NCBI RefSeq assembly: GCF_015207005.2
Contig: NZ_JADEXS020000001.1
Span: 2,418,001-2,482,000, forward strand
Origin: Desmonostoc muscorum LEGE 12446
GTDB lineage: Bacteria; Cyanobacteriota; Cyanobacteriia; Cyanobacteriales; Nostocaceae
DNA length: 64,000 bases
Reading direction: 5' to 3'
In this document: piece by piece, positions 45,072 to 54,494 of the stretch
Position numbering within the stretch: the stretch's first letter is position 1
Layout: each line of letters opens with the position of its first letter
Notes under the pieces: model-generated
Seen by the model: only the letters and a program-made list of their open reading frames with translations
What the model was told of the DNA's origin: nothing
Database searches by the model: none
Program-made: the position numbers and the translations under genes

Positions 45072-46499
45072 ATGATTTATAAGCAGATACTTTACAATAG
45101 TTTTTCACAAGAAAACTATTCTCCTGAGGAGCGATCGCCACAGGGGTGGATGGCGATCGCCGGCTTTATACTATTAACTGTAGTTTGCTATTTTGCTGGT
45201 GCTACTGCTGCATTGCGCCTAATTTTTCCGGTGACAGCTTTAGTAGTAGCCGTGTTTTTATACTTGCGCCATCCCATTCTCTACGTCGGCTTTACCTGGT
45301 GGATATGCTTTCTCACGCCCTTAGCTACCCGCTTAGTTGACTATCGCGTAGGTTGGGACCCTACCCGCCAGATGCTCATAGCACCATATTTAGTAGTGTT
45401 TGTGACCATCGCAACTTTTTTGCGCCGCTTTAAAAGCGCCTCTCGCCAAGGAGGTTTACCGTTTGTTTTGGCTTTTATCGGAGTCTTCTACGGCTTTTTG
45501 ATAGGTCTTATTTATAATGCACCAATCCCTGTAGCACGCGGTTTATTGGATTGGCTAGGCCCAATTATTTTTGCTTTTCACTTATTTATTAACTGGCGAG
45601 ATTACCCCGTATATCGGCGAAATTTTCAGCGAACATTCCTCTGGTGTGTGTTGATTTTAGGAGCTTATGGTGTATATCAATTCGTAGTAGCTCCTGAGTG
45701 GGATAGGTACTGGCTCATAGAATCAAAACTATTCATGAGTTCTGGAAATCCTGTGCCTTTTGGAATGCGCGTCTGGAGTACATTACATTCAGTCGGCCCC
45801 TTTGGTTCCGTGATGCAAGCTGGGTTGCTATTGTTATTTACCAGTTCCGGAAGTTTAATTTTTCCTGCCTCAGCCGTTGGTTATTTATCTTTTTTATTGA
45901 CACAAGCGCGTACAAATTGGGGCGGCTGGTTATTCGGAGTAATTATGATTGTGGGTTCAGTCAAAACCCGTATTCAAATGCGCCTAATAACCATAATTGT
46001 GGTGATGGCAATTTGTGTTGTGCCATTGACAACTATCGAACCAATTTCTCATGTTGTGTCAGAGCGGTTGCAAACTTTTTCTAATCTGGAAGAAGATAAC
46101 AGTTTTAAAGATAGATCCCAAAGTTACGACAAAAACCTGAGTCTAGCTCTTTCTAATGCTTTAGGTAACGGATTAGGAAATATCTGGAAGGTCAACGAAA
46201 AAACAGGTCAAATTGAAGTAGTGGTAATTGACAGTGGCATTTTAGATATGTTTTTTACCCTTGGTTGGTTTGGAGCAATTTTTTATATGGGTGGATTAAT
46301 CTTGTTAATTGTTAGTGTTAGCAAATATAGTGAAGGACGGTTTGATAGTTTTATCAGTGCTGCCCGCGCTATTGGCATTAGCTCTGCTACGCAATTAGTT
46401 ATTGGTAGTGGGATGTTGAGTGTAGCAGGTATGATTCTTTGGGGATTTTTAGCTATGGCTATGGCAGGACATAAATATTATCTTCATCAAGAAAAGTAA
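45072..46499 (+). CDS. O-antigen polymerase/ligase-like membrane protein
   Basis: 475 residues with about ten or more hydrophobic segments (for example MAIAGFILLTVVCYFAGATAAL, LVVFVTIATFLRRF, FVLAFIGVFYGFLIGLI). A large hydrophilic loop near residues 220-250 and another near 330-380 (SERLQTFSNLEEDNSFKDRSQSYD...NGLGNIWK) are typical of Wzy/WaaL-like proteins. Probably polymerises repeat units. No Wzx flippase is seen in the cluster; HepA may take over export. Confidence 0.82.
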   Translation: MIYKQILYNSFSQENYSPEERSPQGWMAIAGFILLTVVCYFAGATAALRLIFPVTALVVAVFLYLRHPILYVGFTWWICFLTPLATRLVDYRVGWDPTRQMLIAPYLVVFVTIATFLRRFKSASRQGGLPFVLAFIGVFYGFLIGLIYNAPIPVARGLLDWLGPIIFAFHLFINWRDYPVYRRNFQRTFLWCVLILGAYGVYQFVVAPEWDRYWLIESKLFMSSGNPVPFGMRVWSTLHSVGPFGSVMQAGLLLLFTSSGSLIFPASAVGYLSFLLTQARTNWGGWLFGVIMIVGSVKTRIQMRLITIIVVMAICVVPLTTIEPISHVVSERLQTFSNLEEDNSFKDRSQSYDKNLSLALSNALGNGLGNIWKVNEKTGQIEVVVIDSGILDMFFTLGWFGAIFYMGGLILLIVSVSKYSEGRFDSFISAARAIGISSATQLVIGSGMLSVAGMILWGFLAMAMAGHKYYLHQEK

Positions 46500-46553
46500 A
46501 CAGGAGTCAGGAGTCAGGAGTCAGAATTCAGAATTCAGAATTCAGGAGTCAGA
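46500..46553. repeat. CAGGAGT/CAGAATT heptamer tract
   Basis: About seven units directly after the Wzy-like stop codon; the next gene starts 40 bp later. Confidence 0.8.
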
Positions 46554-46592
46554 AGTAGAGAAACACTTTTATTAAATAGACGGGTTAAAATT

Positions 46593-47714
46593 ATGAAAGC
46601 AATTATTGTAATGCCACTGGCCGAACAACGAGGCGGCGGTGAAATGATGCTCTGGGATTTGATGCAGCAGGGACGTAATGCTGGTGTCGAGTGGCTAGTG
46701 ATATTTTTAGAAAACGGCCCGATGGTAGAACAAGTAAAGTCCCTTGGCATCGATGCGCGAGTTGTGGAAAGTGGACGTTTGCGCCAAATTCACCGTTTTA
46801 TTGCTGCTGTTTTCCGGATAGCTGCGATCGCCCGCGAGGAACATGCAGATATAATTGTTAATTGGATGTGGATTACGCACATATCTGGGGGTTTGGCGGC
46901 GATGTTGGCGGGGTTACCTGCTGTGTGGTATCAGCTAGAAGTGCCTAGCGATAAAACTTGGTTAGTACGGCTGGCTACTTTAATCCCAGCACGGGCAATT
47001 ATTACCCTCTCCCAAGATGGCAAGCAAGCACAAGCGCAGATTTGGCCGCACAGACCAACACCATTGGTTTATCCTGGTGTAGCACTAGACCGATTTGAAC
47101 CTGATGCTTTACCTTCTCCTGAAGAAGCACGGCGAAAGTTGGGCTTACCTTTGCACGGGCCATTGATTGGAATTGTCGGACGATTGCAACGATGGAAGGG
47201 AATGCATGTATTGGTACAAGCAATGCCCAAAATTTTACAGCAGTATCCCGATGCCCATTGTGTTGTGGTTGGCGGTAAGCACGATTTGGAACCGGATTAT
47301 GAGGACTTTTTAAAAGCAGAAATCGCCGCTTTAGGCTTGAAAGAGCAAGTAATTATGGCTGGGTTACAGCGCAATATTCCAGAGTGGGTGCAGGCGATGG
47401 ATGTATTTGTCCATGCATCTGATAAAGAACCGTTTGGTATTGTGATTATTGAAGCGATGGCGTTGGGAAAACCTGTGATTGCTGGCGATGCAGGCGGGCC
47501 AACGGAGATTATTACAGATGGCATCAATGGACTATTAACACCTTACGGCAATGCGGATAAATTAGCGATCGCTATTCTCCGCTATCTTGACGAGCAAGAA
47601 TTCGCCCAAAGTGCGGGAGTCGCTGCACGACAACGCGCCCTCGATTTCTCAACCCACAGTTATGCTCAAAATTTTATCAACGCCGTTCGTTCTGTAATAC
47701 CCAGCGTTTCCTAG
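46593..47714 (+). CDS. glycosyltransferase family 4
   Basis: 373 residues. AIIVMPLAEQRGGGEMMLWDLMQQG, then LIGIVGRLQRWKGMHVLVQAMPKIL and VHASDKEPFGIVIIEAMALGKPVIAGDAGGPTEII, with the EPFGIVIIE nucleotide-sugar site complete. Last gene of the polysaccharide cluster; a perfect hairpin follows at 47759-47787. Confidence 0.9.
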   Translation: MKAIIVMPLAEQRGGGEMMLWDLMQQGRNAGVEWLVIFLENGPMVEQVKSLGIDARVVESGRLRQIHRFIAAVFRIAAIAREEHADIIVNWMWITHISGGLAAMLAGLPAVWYQLEVPSDKTWLVRLATLIPARAIITLSQDGKQAQAQIWPHRPTPLVYPGVALDRFEPDALPSPEEARRKLGLPLHGPLIGIVGRLQRWKGMHVLVQAMPKILQQYPDAHCVVVGGKHDLEPDYEDFLKAEIAALGLKEQVIMAGLQRNIPEWVQAMDVFVHASDKEPFGIVIIEAMALGKPVIAGDAGGPTEIITDGINGLLTPYGNADKLAIAILRYLDEQEFAQSAGVAARQRALDFSTHSYAQNFINAVRSVIPSVS

Positions 47715-47758
47715 AAAACTCAACTTTTATTTTGCACCGACTAACTGAATCTTGACCA

Positions 47759-47787
47759 ATAGAGAGGTTGCATTGCAACCTCTCTAT
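47759..47787 (+). terminator. possible terminator hairpin after the polysaccharide cluster
   Basis: ATAGAGAGGTTGCA, T, then the exact complement: a 14-bp stem with a 1-base loop. No T-run follows, so it may be a member of the palindrome repeat family rather than an intrinsic terminator. The rest of the gap to 48008 holds CCCTGCT tandem units (about 47880-47905) and the 47938 repeat. Confidence 0.45.
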
Positions 47788-47937
47788 GTCCAAATAATCG
47801 TAGTAGGAGCATAATATCATGTTCGCCTAATTAGTTATAATTCCCGCATCTTTTGAAAAATCAGGAAACCCTCTTTCCCCCTGCTCCCTGCTCCCTGCCC
47901 CCTGCTGTCTTAATGATAAGTCTTTAACCGAACACAA

Positions 47938-47993
47938 TATAACATATTGTGCCCCTACCCGTGTACTTCATTTACCTGAAATAGGCTGTATCA
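47938..47993 (-). repeat. dispersed repeat, inverted copy of 35949-36007
   Basis: Reads GTGCCCCTACCCGTGTACTT then CATTTACCTGAAATA; its reverse complement matches 35949-36000. Related shorter stretches lie at 36460-36487 and 53613-53641. Confidence 0.78.
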
Positions 47994-48008
47994 TGCGATC
48001 GCAGTAAT

Positions 48009-48710
48009 CTAAATTGTATCTGGATCGATATTAAACTCTCGCAATTTTGCTGCCAACCGTTCTGCTTTTTGTTCTGCTTGTTCTAATCTTTCTTCTGTCT
48101 GTTCTGCCGTTTCTTCAGGTGTTGGTACTAGTCGTATATCTGGTGTAAAAAACCGCAATAGTCCCTGATGAATTCCTAGATATAACCCTAACTGTTGACT
48201 CCATAAATATCCTTGTTCATTTAGTTGCAGAGGTTGATATTTTCCATCTACTAAATGAAATCCTGCAAATTCTAATGTGTATGGGTCAAACCAAAAATAA
48301 TCAGGAGTGCGGAAAGTATCTTGATAAATTTCTTTTTTTAAACCTTTGTCTGTCTTCGCTGTTGAGTCTGACAAAATTTCTAGAATGAAATTCGGATATT
48401 TACCATCTTCTTCCCAGACTACCCAACTCTTACGGGTTTTGCGTTGGGTTCCCAACACTACAAAAAAGTCTGGCCCTCGGAAAGATTCTGATTTGCGTTG
48501 GTGTGGACTGTAGTAGATAGTCAAGTTTCCCGCTGCATAAAAATCATTTCTATCTCGCCAGAACAATTCTAGACATGTTAAAAGTAAAATTATTTGTCGT
48601 AAATGTAGTTCGGTTTCCAAGGGAGGTTCATCACTATATAAATCACCAGGGGGAAATATAACATCACCAGGGATGCCTTCTTGAGAATCTAATTCTTGAG
48701 CTATGGTCAT
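48009..48710 (-). CDS. Uma2 family (DUF820) putative endonuclease
   Basis: 233 residues. The core GPDFFVV...SWVVWEEDGKYPNFILEILSDSTAKTDKGLKKEIYQ has the Asp and Glu of the PD-(D/E)XK-like site, and PDYFWFDPYTLEFAGF follows. The C-terminal 35 residues (EETAEQTEERLEQAEQKAERLAAKLREFNIDPD) form the coiled coil common in the family. Abundant in cyanobacteria; biological role unknown. Single gene, divergent from pheT. Confidence 0.88.
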   Translation of the reverse strand: MTIAQELDSQEGIPGDVIFPPGDLYSDEPPLETELHLRQIILLLTCLELFWRDRNDFYAAGNLTIYYSPHQRKSESFRGPDFFVVLGTQRKTRKSWVVWEEDGKYPNFILEILSDSTAKTDKGLKKEIYQDTFRTPDYFWFDPYTLEFAGFHLVDGKYQPLQLNEQGYLWSQQLGLYLGIHQGLLRFFTPDIRLVPTPEETAEQTEERLEQAEQKAERLAAKLREFNIDPDTI

Positions 48711-48973
48711 AGAATGGATAGGGCATCAATTAGTTATGAATTTATTTTAGCCTTGACACGCCACTAGGATAATTCAAAGTTGACTCGTCGGTTCCCTTTA
48801 TGATATGTGTGCAAAATACGAAGAAAAGATTAGCATGGGGGATTGTTCTGCTAGTCTAACGTAGTAGGATTGTTCAAGTGAAAGGCTATGAATTGCAGAG
48901 TGAATAGCGATCGCTACGCTAACAGACACTCTAAAATGAGAGCAACAGACGATTCCTAAAACCAGCACACTCC

Positions 48974-51436
48974 ATGCGTATTTCTCTCAATTGGCTGCGC
49001 GAACTAGTAGAGATAAAACTTAGTCCAGAAGAATTAGCCGAAACCCTGACTATGGCGGGGTTTGAAGTAGAAGATATTGAAGACCGCCGTACTTGGGCCA
49101 ATGGCGTGGTTGTGGGTAGAGTGCTTGAGCGTCAACCCCACCCAAATGCTGATAAATTAAGTGTTTGCCAAGTCGATATTGGCGCAGATGAGACTTTAAA
49201 TATTGTCTGTGGCGCTGCTAACGTCAAAGCAGATATCTATGTGCCAGTGGCAACTACGGGTACTTACTTACCCAACATCGACTTAAAAATTAAACCTGCA
49301 AAACTGCGTGGTGTCCCCTCCCAGGGCATGATTTGTTCTTTAAAAGAACTTGGTTTACCCACTGATGTAGACGGAATTCATATTTTTACCCAGGAAAATT
49401 TACCCTTGGGCAGTGATGTGCGTCCGTTGTTGGGTTTAGATGATGTCATTTTAGACCTCACGGCAACTGCTAATCGCGCTGATGCGTTGAGTATGGTAGG
49501 TGTAGCACGGGAAGTAGCAGCCTTAACTGGTGGAAAACTCAGCATTCCTGTACCGAGTGAAGTGCCAATTACCAAAAATACAGGAAATTTAACTTTAAAA
49601 ATTGGTGACACCCAAGCTTGTCCTGCTTACATTGGTACGGTCATTGAACAAGTTAAAATTGTCCCGTCTCCCGAATGGTTGCAACAGCGTTTACGGTCTG
49701 CGGGAGTACGTCCCATAAATAATGTCGTGGACATTACTAACTACGTGTTGTTGGAATGGGGACAACCACTGCACGCGTTTGATCGCGATCGCCTAAAATC
49801 AATTACAAGTAGCGAAAATTTAACCATCGGCGTCCGCTTCGCCACTGCTGGAGAATCACTCAAAACCCTGGATGGGCAAACTCGCACTTTAGCATCCCAA
49901 AATTTATTAATCACCGCCAACGAAAAACCCGTTGCACTGGCGGGAGTCATGGGTGGAGAAGAAAGCGAAGTCCATGAAGGTACCGAAAGCCTAGTTTTAG
50001 AAGCCGCTTTATTTGATTCCGTAGCAATTCGCCGTTCTTCTCGCAGTGTTGGCTTAAGAAGTGAAGCTTCTGGTAGATACGAAAGAGGAGTTAACCGCGC
50101 TGAATTGGAAGTCGCAAATCGCCGCGCCTTGTCGTTAATTAGCGAATTAGCCAGTGGAATTATTATCCACCAAGAAATCGCCGACACCCGCCCCGATCCA
50201 TCTACCTGGACTCGTTCCATTGCACTGCGTTTAGATAGAGTCAATCAGATACTAGGGCCAATCGATTTGGGAGAGGATACAGGAGAACTCCAAGAACAAG
50301 ACGTTGAAAGGATTTTGACTGCATTAGGCTGTCAGTTGACTTCTTCAGGCAATGTCTTAGGAGAAGACAATACACTCCAACCCACATGGTCTGTTTCTGT
50401 ACCACCCTATCGCTACCGGGATTTAGAACGGGAAATTGACTTAATTGAAGAAATCGCCCGTCTGTATGGGTACAACAGATTTTGTGATACCTTACCAGAA
50501 AAAGCCGAAGCGGGTTATCTGCCTTTAGACCAGGAATTGATTCGCAAATTACGAGCTTTTTTTCGTGCAGAAGGGTTAACAGAATTAATTCATTACTCTT
50601 TAGTTAAACCAGGAGAAGACAGACAGATAGTATTAACAAATCCATTATTTGTTGAATATTCAGCGCTGCGAACCGATTTAATATCCGGGTTAATTGACGC
50701 CTTTCAATATAATATAGAGCAGGGTAACGGCGCCCTCAACGGCTTTGAAGTCGGGCAAATTTTCTGGCAAGAAGAAGACGGTTTCCAAGAAGCAGAAGCC
50801 CTGGCTGGTATTGTGGGAGGCGACACCTCCATTGGCAAATGGTCAAAAGGCGGTCGAGAACAACCCTTGAATTGGTTTGAAGCCAAAGGGATTTTAGAAA
50901 GTGTATTTCGCCAACTTGGCTTGCAAGTAGAATATCAGCCCGATCGCCGAGATGAACGCCTACATCCTGGACGCACCGCCTCTTTATGGATTAGAGGTAG
51001 TAGACTGGGAATTTTTGGGCAAATTCATCCCCAACTGCGGCGAGAAAAAGGCTTACCTGATTCAGCTTATGTTTTTCAATTAGATTTAGATGTACTTTTA
51101 AGTTCTCTAGAAGAAGATGAAATTCTTACCCCCACATTTCATCCTTATTCCACCTATCCAGCAAGCGATCGCGACATCGCCTTTTTCGCACCCGTCAAAG
51201 TCTCAGTTGCCGAACTGCAAAAAGCAATCACCAAAGCTGGCAAAGATTTGCTCGAATCAGTGGAATTGTTTGATGAATATCGTGGCGAAAACGTCCCCGA
51301 AGGCCAGCGGAGTCTAGCATTCCGCCTAATTTATCGGGCAAGCGATCGTACTCTTACTGAGGCAGAAGTCGAACCAGTACACAATAAAGTCCGCGAAGCC
51401 TTAGTGGAAAAATTCGGCGTCAACCTCAGAAGTTAG
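48974..51436 (+). CDS. pheT: phenylalanyl-tRNA synthetase beta subunit
   Basis: 820 residues. Domains in order: tRNA-binding EMAP-like domain (about 40-150, [26 protein letters not shown]), B3/B4 editing domain (about 210-390, [30 protein letters not shown]), B5 (about 415-500), the catalytic-like core ([22 protein letters not shown]) and the C-terminal FDX-ACB domain ([17 protein letters not shown]...[19 protein letters not shown]). pheS is not in the window, as usual in cyanobacteria. The stop codon is the first TAG of a TTAGGAG repeat array. Confidence 0.96.
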   Translation: MRISLNWLRELVEIKLSPEELAETLTMAGFEVEDIEDRRTWANGVVVGRVLERQPHPNADKLSVCQVDIGADETLNIVCGAANVKADIYVPVATTGTYLPNIDLKIKPAKLRGVPSQGMICSLKELGLPTDVDGIHIFTQENLPLGSDVRPLLGLDDVILDLTATANRADALSMVGVAREVAALTGGKLSIPVPSEVPITKNTGNLTLKIGDTQACPAYIGTVIEQVKIVPSPEWLQQRLRSAGVRPINNVVDITNYVLLEWGQPLHAFDRDRLKSITSSENLTIGVRFATAGESLKTLDGQTRTLASQNLLITANEKPVALAGVMGGEESEVHEGTESLVLEAALFDSVAIRRSSRSVGLRSEASGRYERGVNRAELEVANRRALSLISELASGIIIHQEIADTRPDPSTWTRSIALRLDRVNQILGPIDLGEDTGELQEQDVERILTALGCQLTSSGNVLGEDNTLQPTWSVSVPPYRYRDLEREIDLIEEIARLYGYNRFCDTLPEKAEAGYLPLDQELIRKLRAFFRAEGLTELIHYSLVKPGEDRQIVLTNPLFVEYSALRTDLISGLIDAFQYNIEQGNGALNGFEVGQIFWQEEDGFQEAEALAGIVGGDTSIGKWSKGGREQPLNWFEAKGILESVFRQLGLQVEYQPDRRDERLHPGRTASLWIRGSRLGIFGQIHPQLRREKGLPDSAYVFQLDLDVLLSSLEEDEILTPTFHPYSTYPASDRDIAFFAPVKVSVAELQKAITKAGKDLLESVELFDEYRGENVPEGQRSLAFRLIYRASDRTLTEAEVEPVHNKVREALVEKFGVNLRS

Positions 51437-51490
51437 GAGTTAGGAGTTAGGAGTTAGGAGTTAGGAGTTAGGAGTTAGGAGTTAGGAGTT
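51433..51490. repeat. TTAGGAG heptamer array at pheT end
   Basis: Eight AGTTAGG units starting at the pheT stop codon and running on for about 55 bp. Confidence 0.88.
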
Positions 51491-51501
51491 TTTTGGTCTA
51501 G

Positions 51502-51522
51502 TTCCCAGGTTCAACCTGGGAA
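51502..51522 (+). terminator. hairpin downstream of pheT
   Basis: TTCCCAGGTT, C, AACCTGGGAA: perfect 10-bp stem, followed at about 51532-51546 by a second hairpin (TGAGGCTTTGCCTCA). No strong T-run. Possible terminator or repeat. Confidence 0.5.
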
Positions 51523-51600
51523 TACTCTACTTGAGGCTTTGCCTCATATTCTTCTGTAAAGACTAGCCAAAAATTTTTAACTCTAGATCGGGGCATATTT

Positions 51601-52002
51601 ATGAACACGCTGGAAATAACTCAACAAATTCAGCAGATCCAATCACAGATGTCTCTGACACTTGATAGTCCTAAATCAGTCAAATTACAGGTTAAGCAAA
51701 TTTCTCTATTACAAAAGCAACTCAGAGCGATTAAAAAGGAGGTTAATGCAAATATACGTAATATTAATCAGGAAGCAAGTCAATCTCGTACAGATAGTGT
51801 TGTGTCAGTTGGCTTGGACATTTTTGGGAAACACAAGTGGGCTGGAAGGTTGAGGGCAGAAACTCGACGTGCAATTGAACGAGAAAAGAAATTCTCTCGT
51901 CAGCCATACCTTGAAATCAAAGAAGCAATTGACAATCTCATTTTAGAAGGCGATCGACTCAAGCTCTTGGCAGAGCAATATCTTATTAACCAACAGGAGT
52001 AA
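51601..52002 (+). CDS. hypothetical coiled-coil protein
   Basis: 133 residues, not recognised. Mostly helical and charged, with heptad-like QQIQQIQSQM...QVKQISLLQKQLRAIKKEVNANIRNINQEAS near residues 8-60 and RRAIEREKKF near 90. No membrane segment or signal. It is followed after 9 bp by the YciI-like gene on the same strand, so the two may be co-transcribed. Confidence 0.6.
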   Translation: MNTLEITQQIQQIQSQMSLTLDSPKSVKLQVKQISLLQKQLRAIKKEVNANIRNINQEASQSRTDSVVSVGLDIFGKHKWAGRLRAETRRAIEREKKFSRQPYLEIKEAIDNLILEGDRLKLLAEQYLINQQE

Positions 52003-52011
52003 TAAGCAATT

Positions 52012-52281
52012 ATGCCTAAGTATATACTCTGGGGAAGTTACAGCGAAGACGTTCTTGAAAAACGCGTTCCCCACCGTCAAGCTCATTTAGACGGATTAGC
52101 AAAACAGAAAGAATCCGGTGTGCTGATTACCATTGGCCCCACCAAAGATGTCACAAAAATTTTTGGAATTTACGAAGCCGAAGACGAAGCCACAGTCCGC
52201 GAATTAATTGAAAACGATCCCTACTGGAAAAATGGCATCTGGACTGAGTATTCTGTTAAAGAATGGATTCAGGCTGTTTGA
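52012..52281 (+). CDS. YciI-like protein
   Basis: 89 residues, ferredoxin-like small protein: YILWGSYSEDVLEKRVPHRQAHLDGLAKQKESGVLITIGP...FGIYEAEDEATVRELIENDPYWKNGIWTEYSVKEWIQAV. The conserved R..H..H and ENDPY pattern fits YciI. Function uncharacterised. Follows the coiled-coil gene closely. Confidence 0.85.
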   Translation: MPKYILWGSYSEDVLEKRVPHRQAHLDGLAKQKESGVLITIGPTKDVTKIFGIYEAEDEATVRELIENDPYWKNGIWTEYSVKEWIQAV

Positions 52282-52322
52282 ATTTGGTATGGGAGATGAG
52301 GGAAATGAGGGAGTTTGGCGTT

Positions 52323-52607
52323 TTGAACCTCAAAGTTGCACCTCTGAACTAGAACGTTGCACCTCTGAACCTCGAACATTGTACCTCTGAACCTCGAACA
52401 TTGTACCTCTGAACCTCGAACATTGTACCTCTGAACCTCGAAGTTGCACCTTTGAACCTCGAAGTTGCGCCTTTAACCCTCGAAGTTGCACCTTTTAACT
52501 CGAACGTTGCGCTTTTTAACCTCGAAGTTGCACCTTTTAACTCGAAGGTTGCACCTTTGAACCTCGTAGTTGCACCTTTTAACTCGAACGTTGAGCCTTT
52601 TGACTTC
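52323..52607. repeat. 20-21-bp tandem repeat, about 13 copies
   Basis: Units of the form TTGCACCTTTGAACCTCGAAG, mostly 21 bp, with variants (ACATTGTACCTCT; AACTCGAACG). Copies are adjacent with no spacers. Since the unit is a multiple of three, long frames are open: on the minus strand it reads seven-residue units like GATFELK, but the frame has no independent support as a gene. The array is followed by CCCCACT units up to the next ATG. Confidence 0.88.
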
Positions 52608-52719
52608 AAACTCCTAGTTTTAACTCTCCTCCATCTCCCCCTGCCTCCCCTGCCTCCCCTGCCCCCACTTCCCCCCACTTCCCCCCACTCCCCACTCCCC
52701 ACTCCCCACTCCCCACATT

Positions 52720-53514
52720 ATGAAAACTTGGCAGGCTGATTTTTATCGTCGTCCATCACCAGATGCATCTGGACAAGTGTTATGGGAGTTGTTGATTTGT
52801 GATGCAACTCGCAGTTTTGAATATGAAGCTACTTGTCTTCAGTCAGCAGCAAATTCTAATTGGGTTACTACCCAACTTCAGCAAGCAGCTGGTGAAAAAT
52901 TGCCGGATGTAATTGAAGTGTTTCGTCCTCAGTCTCTCAGTTTAATTGAGGCAGCTGGACGGAATTTAGGTATTAATGTCCAACCTACTCGCCGCACTTT
53001 GGCACTCAAACAGTGGTTACAGGAAAAGCAATATCCTTCAGCGCTAGATAAACCACCCCCTGCACCATTACCAGAAAACCTCTGGGGAGAACAATGGCGT
53101 TTTGCGACACTCCAGGCTGGTGAACTTGTGGATGTGTTTGCAGAACGCCCAATTCCCATTTTGCACATACCGGAATACCTCAAACCGCTCAATTTAGGTT
53201 TGGCATCAACGATCGCTGTTCCTGGTGTGGTAATTTATGGTGGACGGCGATCGATGCACCTAGCACGGTGGTTACAGCAAGCCCGTCCTGTAGGATTGAA
53301 CTACATTTCTGGCGCACCAAATGGCTTAGTATTAGAAGCAGGCTTAGTGGATAGATGGATTGTTGCCACTTTTGAAGATTCAGAAGTTACCACAGCAGCC
53401 CAAACATATGAACAACGGAAACAACAAAGCCAAGGATTACATTTTTTGTTAGTCCAACCCGATGATTCTGGAATAACTTACAGCGGCTTTTGGTTATTGC
53501 GAACAGAAGATTGA
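52720..53514 (+). CDS. Tab2/Atab2 family RNA-binding protein
   Basis: 264 residues, normal length. MKTWQADFYRRPSPDASGQVLWELLICD at the start, then LPDVIEVFRPQSLSLIEAAGRNLGI, and the C-terminal GLASTIAVPGVVIYGGRRSMHLARWLQQARPVGLNYISGAPNGLVLEAGLVDRWIVATF. In plants and algae Tab2 helps translate psaB/photosystem mRNAs; in cyanobacteria a role in photosystem synthesis is likely. The ATG follows a CCCCACT repeat directly, so no clear ribosome-binding site is present. Confidence 0.93.
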   Translation: MKTWQADFYRRPSPDASGQVLWELLICDATRSFEYEATCLQSAANSNWVTTQLQQAAGEKLPDVIEVFRPQSLSLIEAAGRNLGINVQPTRRTLALKQWLQEKQYPSALDKPPPAPLPENLWGEQWRFATLQAGELVDVFAERPIPILHIPEYLKPLNLGLASTIAVPGVVIYGGRRSMHLARWLQQARPVGLNYISGAPNGLVLEAGLVDRWIVATFEDSEVTTAAQTYEQRKQQSQGLHFLLVQPDDSGITYSGFWLLRTED

Positions 53515-53529
53515 TGTAACAGAATTCAG

Positions 53530-53555
53530 AATGGGCTACGCCCCGCTGCGCTAAC
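53530..53555. repeat. 26-bp GGGCTACGCCCCGCTGCGCT repeat
   Basis: Fourth copy, again within CAGAATT units; the following 53581-53641 resembles 36425-36487, so a larger composite repeat is shared between the two places. Confidence 0.83.
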
Positions 53556-53752
53556 AGAATTCAGGAGTCAGAATTAGAATAGGCTCGGAGCTTAGTTACC
53601 AGACATAGATTGTGTACTTCATTAACTTGAAATCTGTTGTTACGTGAACAGCGATCGCAGAGAGTAAGAGTTGAGATTCAAATTCAGCAACACCGAAATT
53701 CTCAATCCAAAATCTAAAATCTAAAATCCAAAATGGTATTACCTGTGTTGAT

Positions 53753-54343
53753 ATGACTCTTAGCCAATTTCACCCCTATCTTTCTCCAGAAGCATACCTT
53801 GAAGCTGAAAAATCTAGCCTGAATAAACATGAATATATTCAAGGGCGAATTTATGCAATGTCAGGGGCAAGTGATGCCCATGTAACAATTACCACTAATC
53901 TCATTGCCCTCCTGAGAAATCATGTTCGCGGTACAGGTTGTCGCCTTTACGCTACGGACATGAAAGCTCGCATTGAATCACTAAATATTTTTTATTATCC
54001 TGATATCTTGGTTACTTGCGACCAAAGAGACATAAAATTTGAATATTTTAAACGTTATCCCTGTTTAATTATTGAAGTTCTTTCTCCATCCACGGAAGCT
54101 TTTGACAGAGGCGATAAATTTATTGACTATCAAGAATTAGAAACATTGCAAGAATACGTCTTAATCAGTCAAACCCGCCAACGCGTTGATTGTTTTCGTC
54201 GCAATGCTGAGGGAAGATGGGTTTTGTATAGCTATAAAGAAAATCAGGAATTACAGTTAGTCAGCCTCAACTTTGCCTGTTCCCTAACAGATATTTATGA
54301 AGATGTATCCTTTCCCGAAACTTTTAATCCTACTGACGCTTAA
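53753..54343 (+). CDS. Uma2 family (DUF820) putative endonuclease
   Basis: 196 residues. SPEAYLEAEKSSLNKHEYIQGRIYAMSGASDAHVTITTNL, then YYPDILVTCD (Asp) and YPCLIIEVLSPSTEAFDRGDKFIDYQELETLQEYVLISQ (Glu), the usual Uma2 core of PD-(D/E)XK type. Role unknown. Confidence 0.92.
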   Translation: MTLSQFHPYLSPEAYLEAEKSSLNKHEYIQGRIYAMSGASDAHVTITTNLIALLRNHVRGTGCRLYATDMKARIESLNIFYYPDILVTCDQRDIKFEYFKRYPCLIIEVLSPSTEAFDRGDKFIDYQELETLQEYVLISQTRQRVDCFRRNAEGRWVLYSYKENQELQLVSLNFACSLTDIYEDVSFPETFNPTDA

Positions 54344-54494
54344 TTTATCTAAGTAAATAAATAGACTCAGGCAATGTCTGACAACAAGCTGCTACGCGTA
54401 AATTTGTCTATTCAGATACTAAAGTATATGGGTTTGGCAATTTTTAGTATGATGATAAAATCATACTAAATAGTGATATCAAAAATTAGTATAG

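Noticed and set aside
47759..47787. Intrinsic terminator for the polysaccharide cluster
   Set aside because: Kept only as a weak call: the stem is perfect, but there is no T-run and similar palindromes occur upstream of genes too.
52349..52702. 117-codon minus-strand frame of seven-residue repeats
   Set aside because: Entirely made by the 21-bp tandem array and GGGGAGT units; open only because the unit length is a multiple of three.
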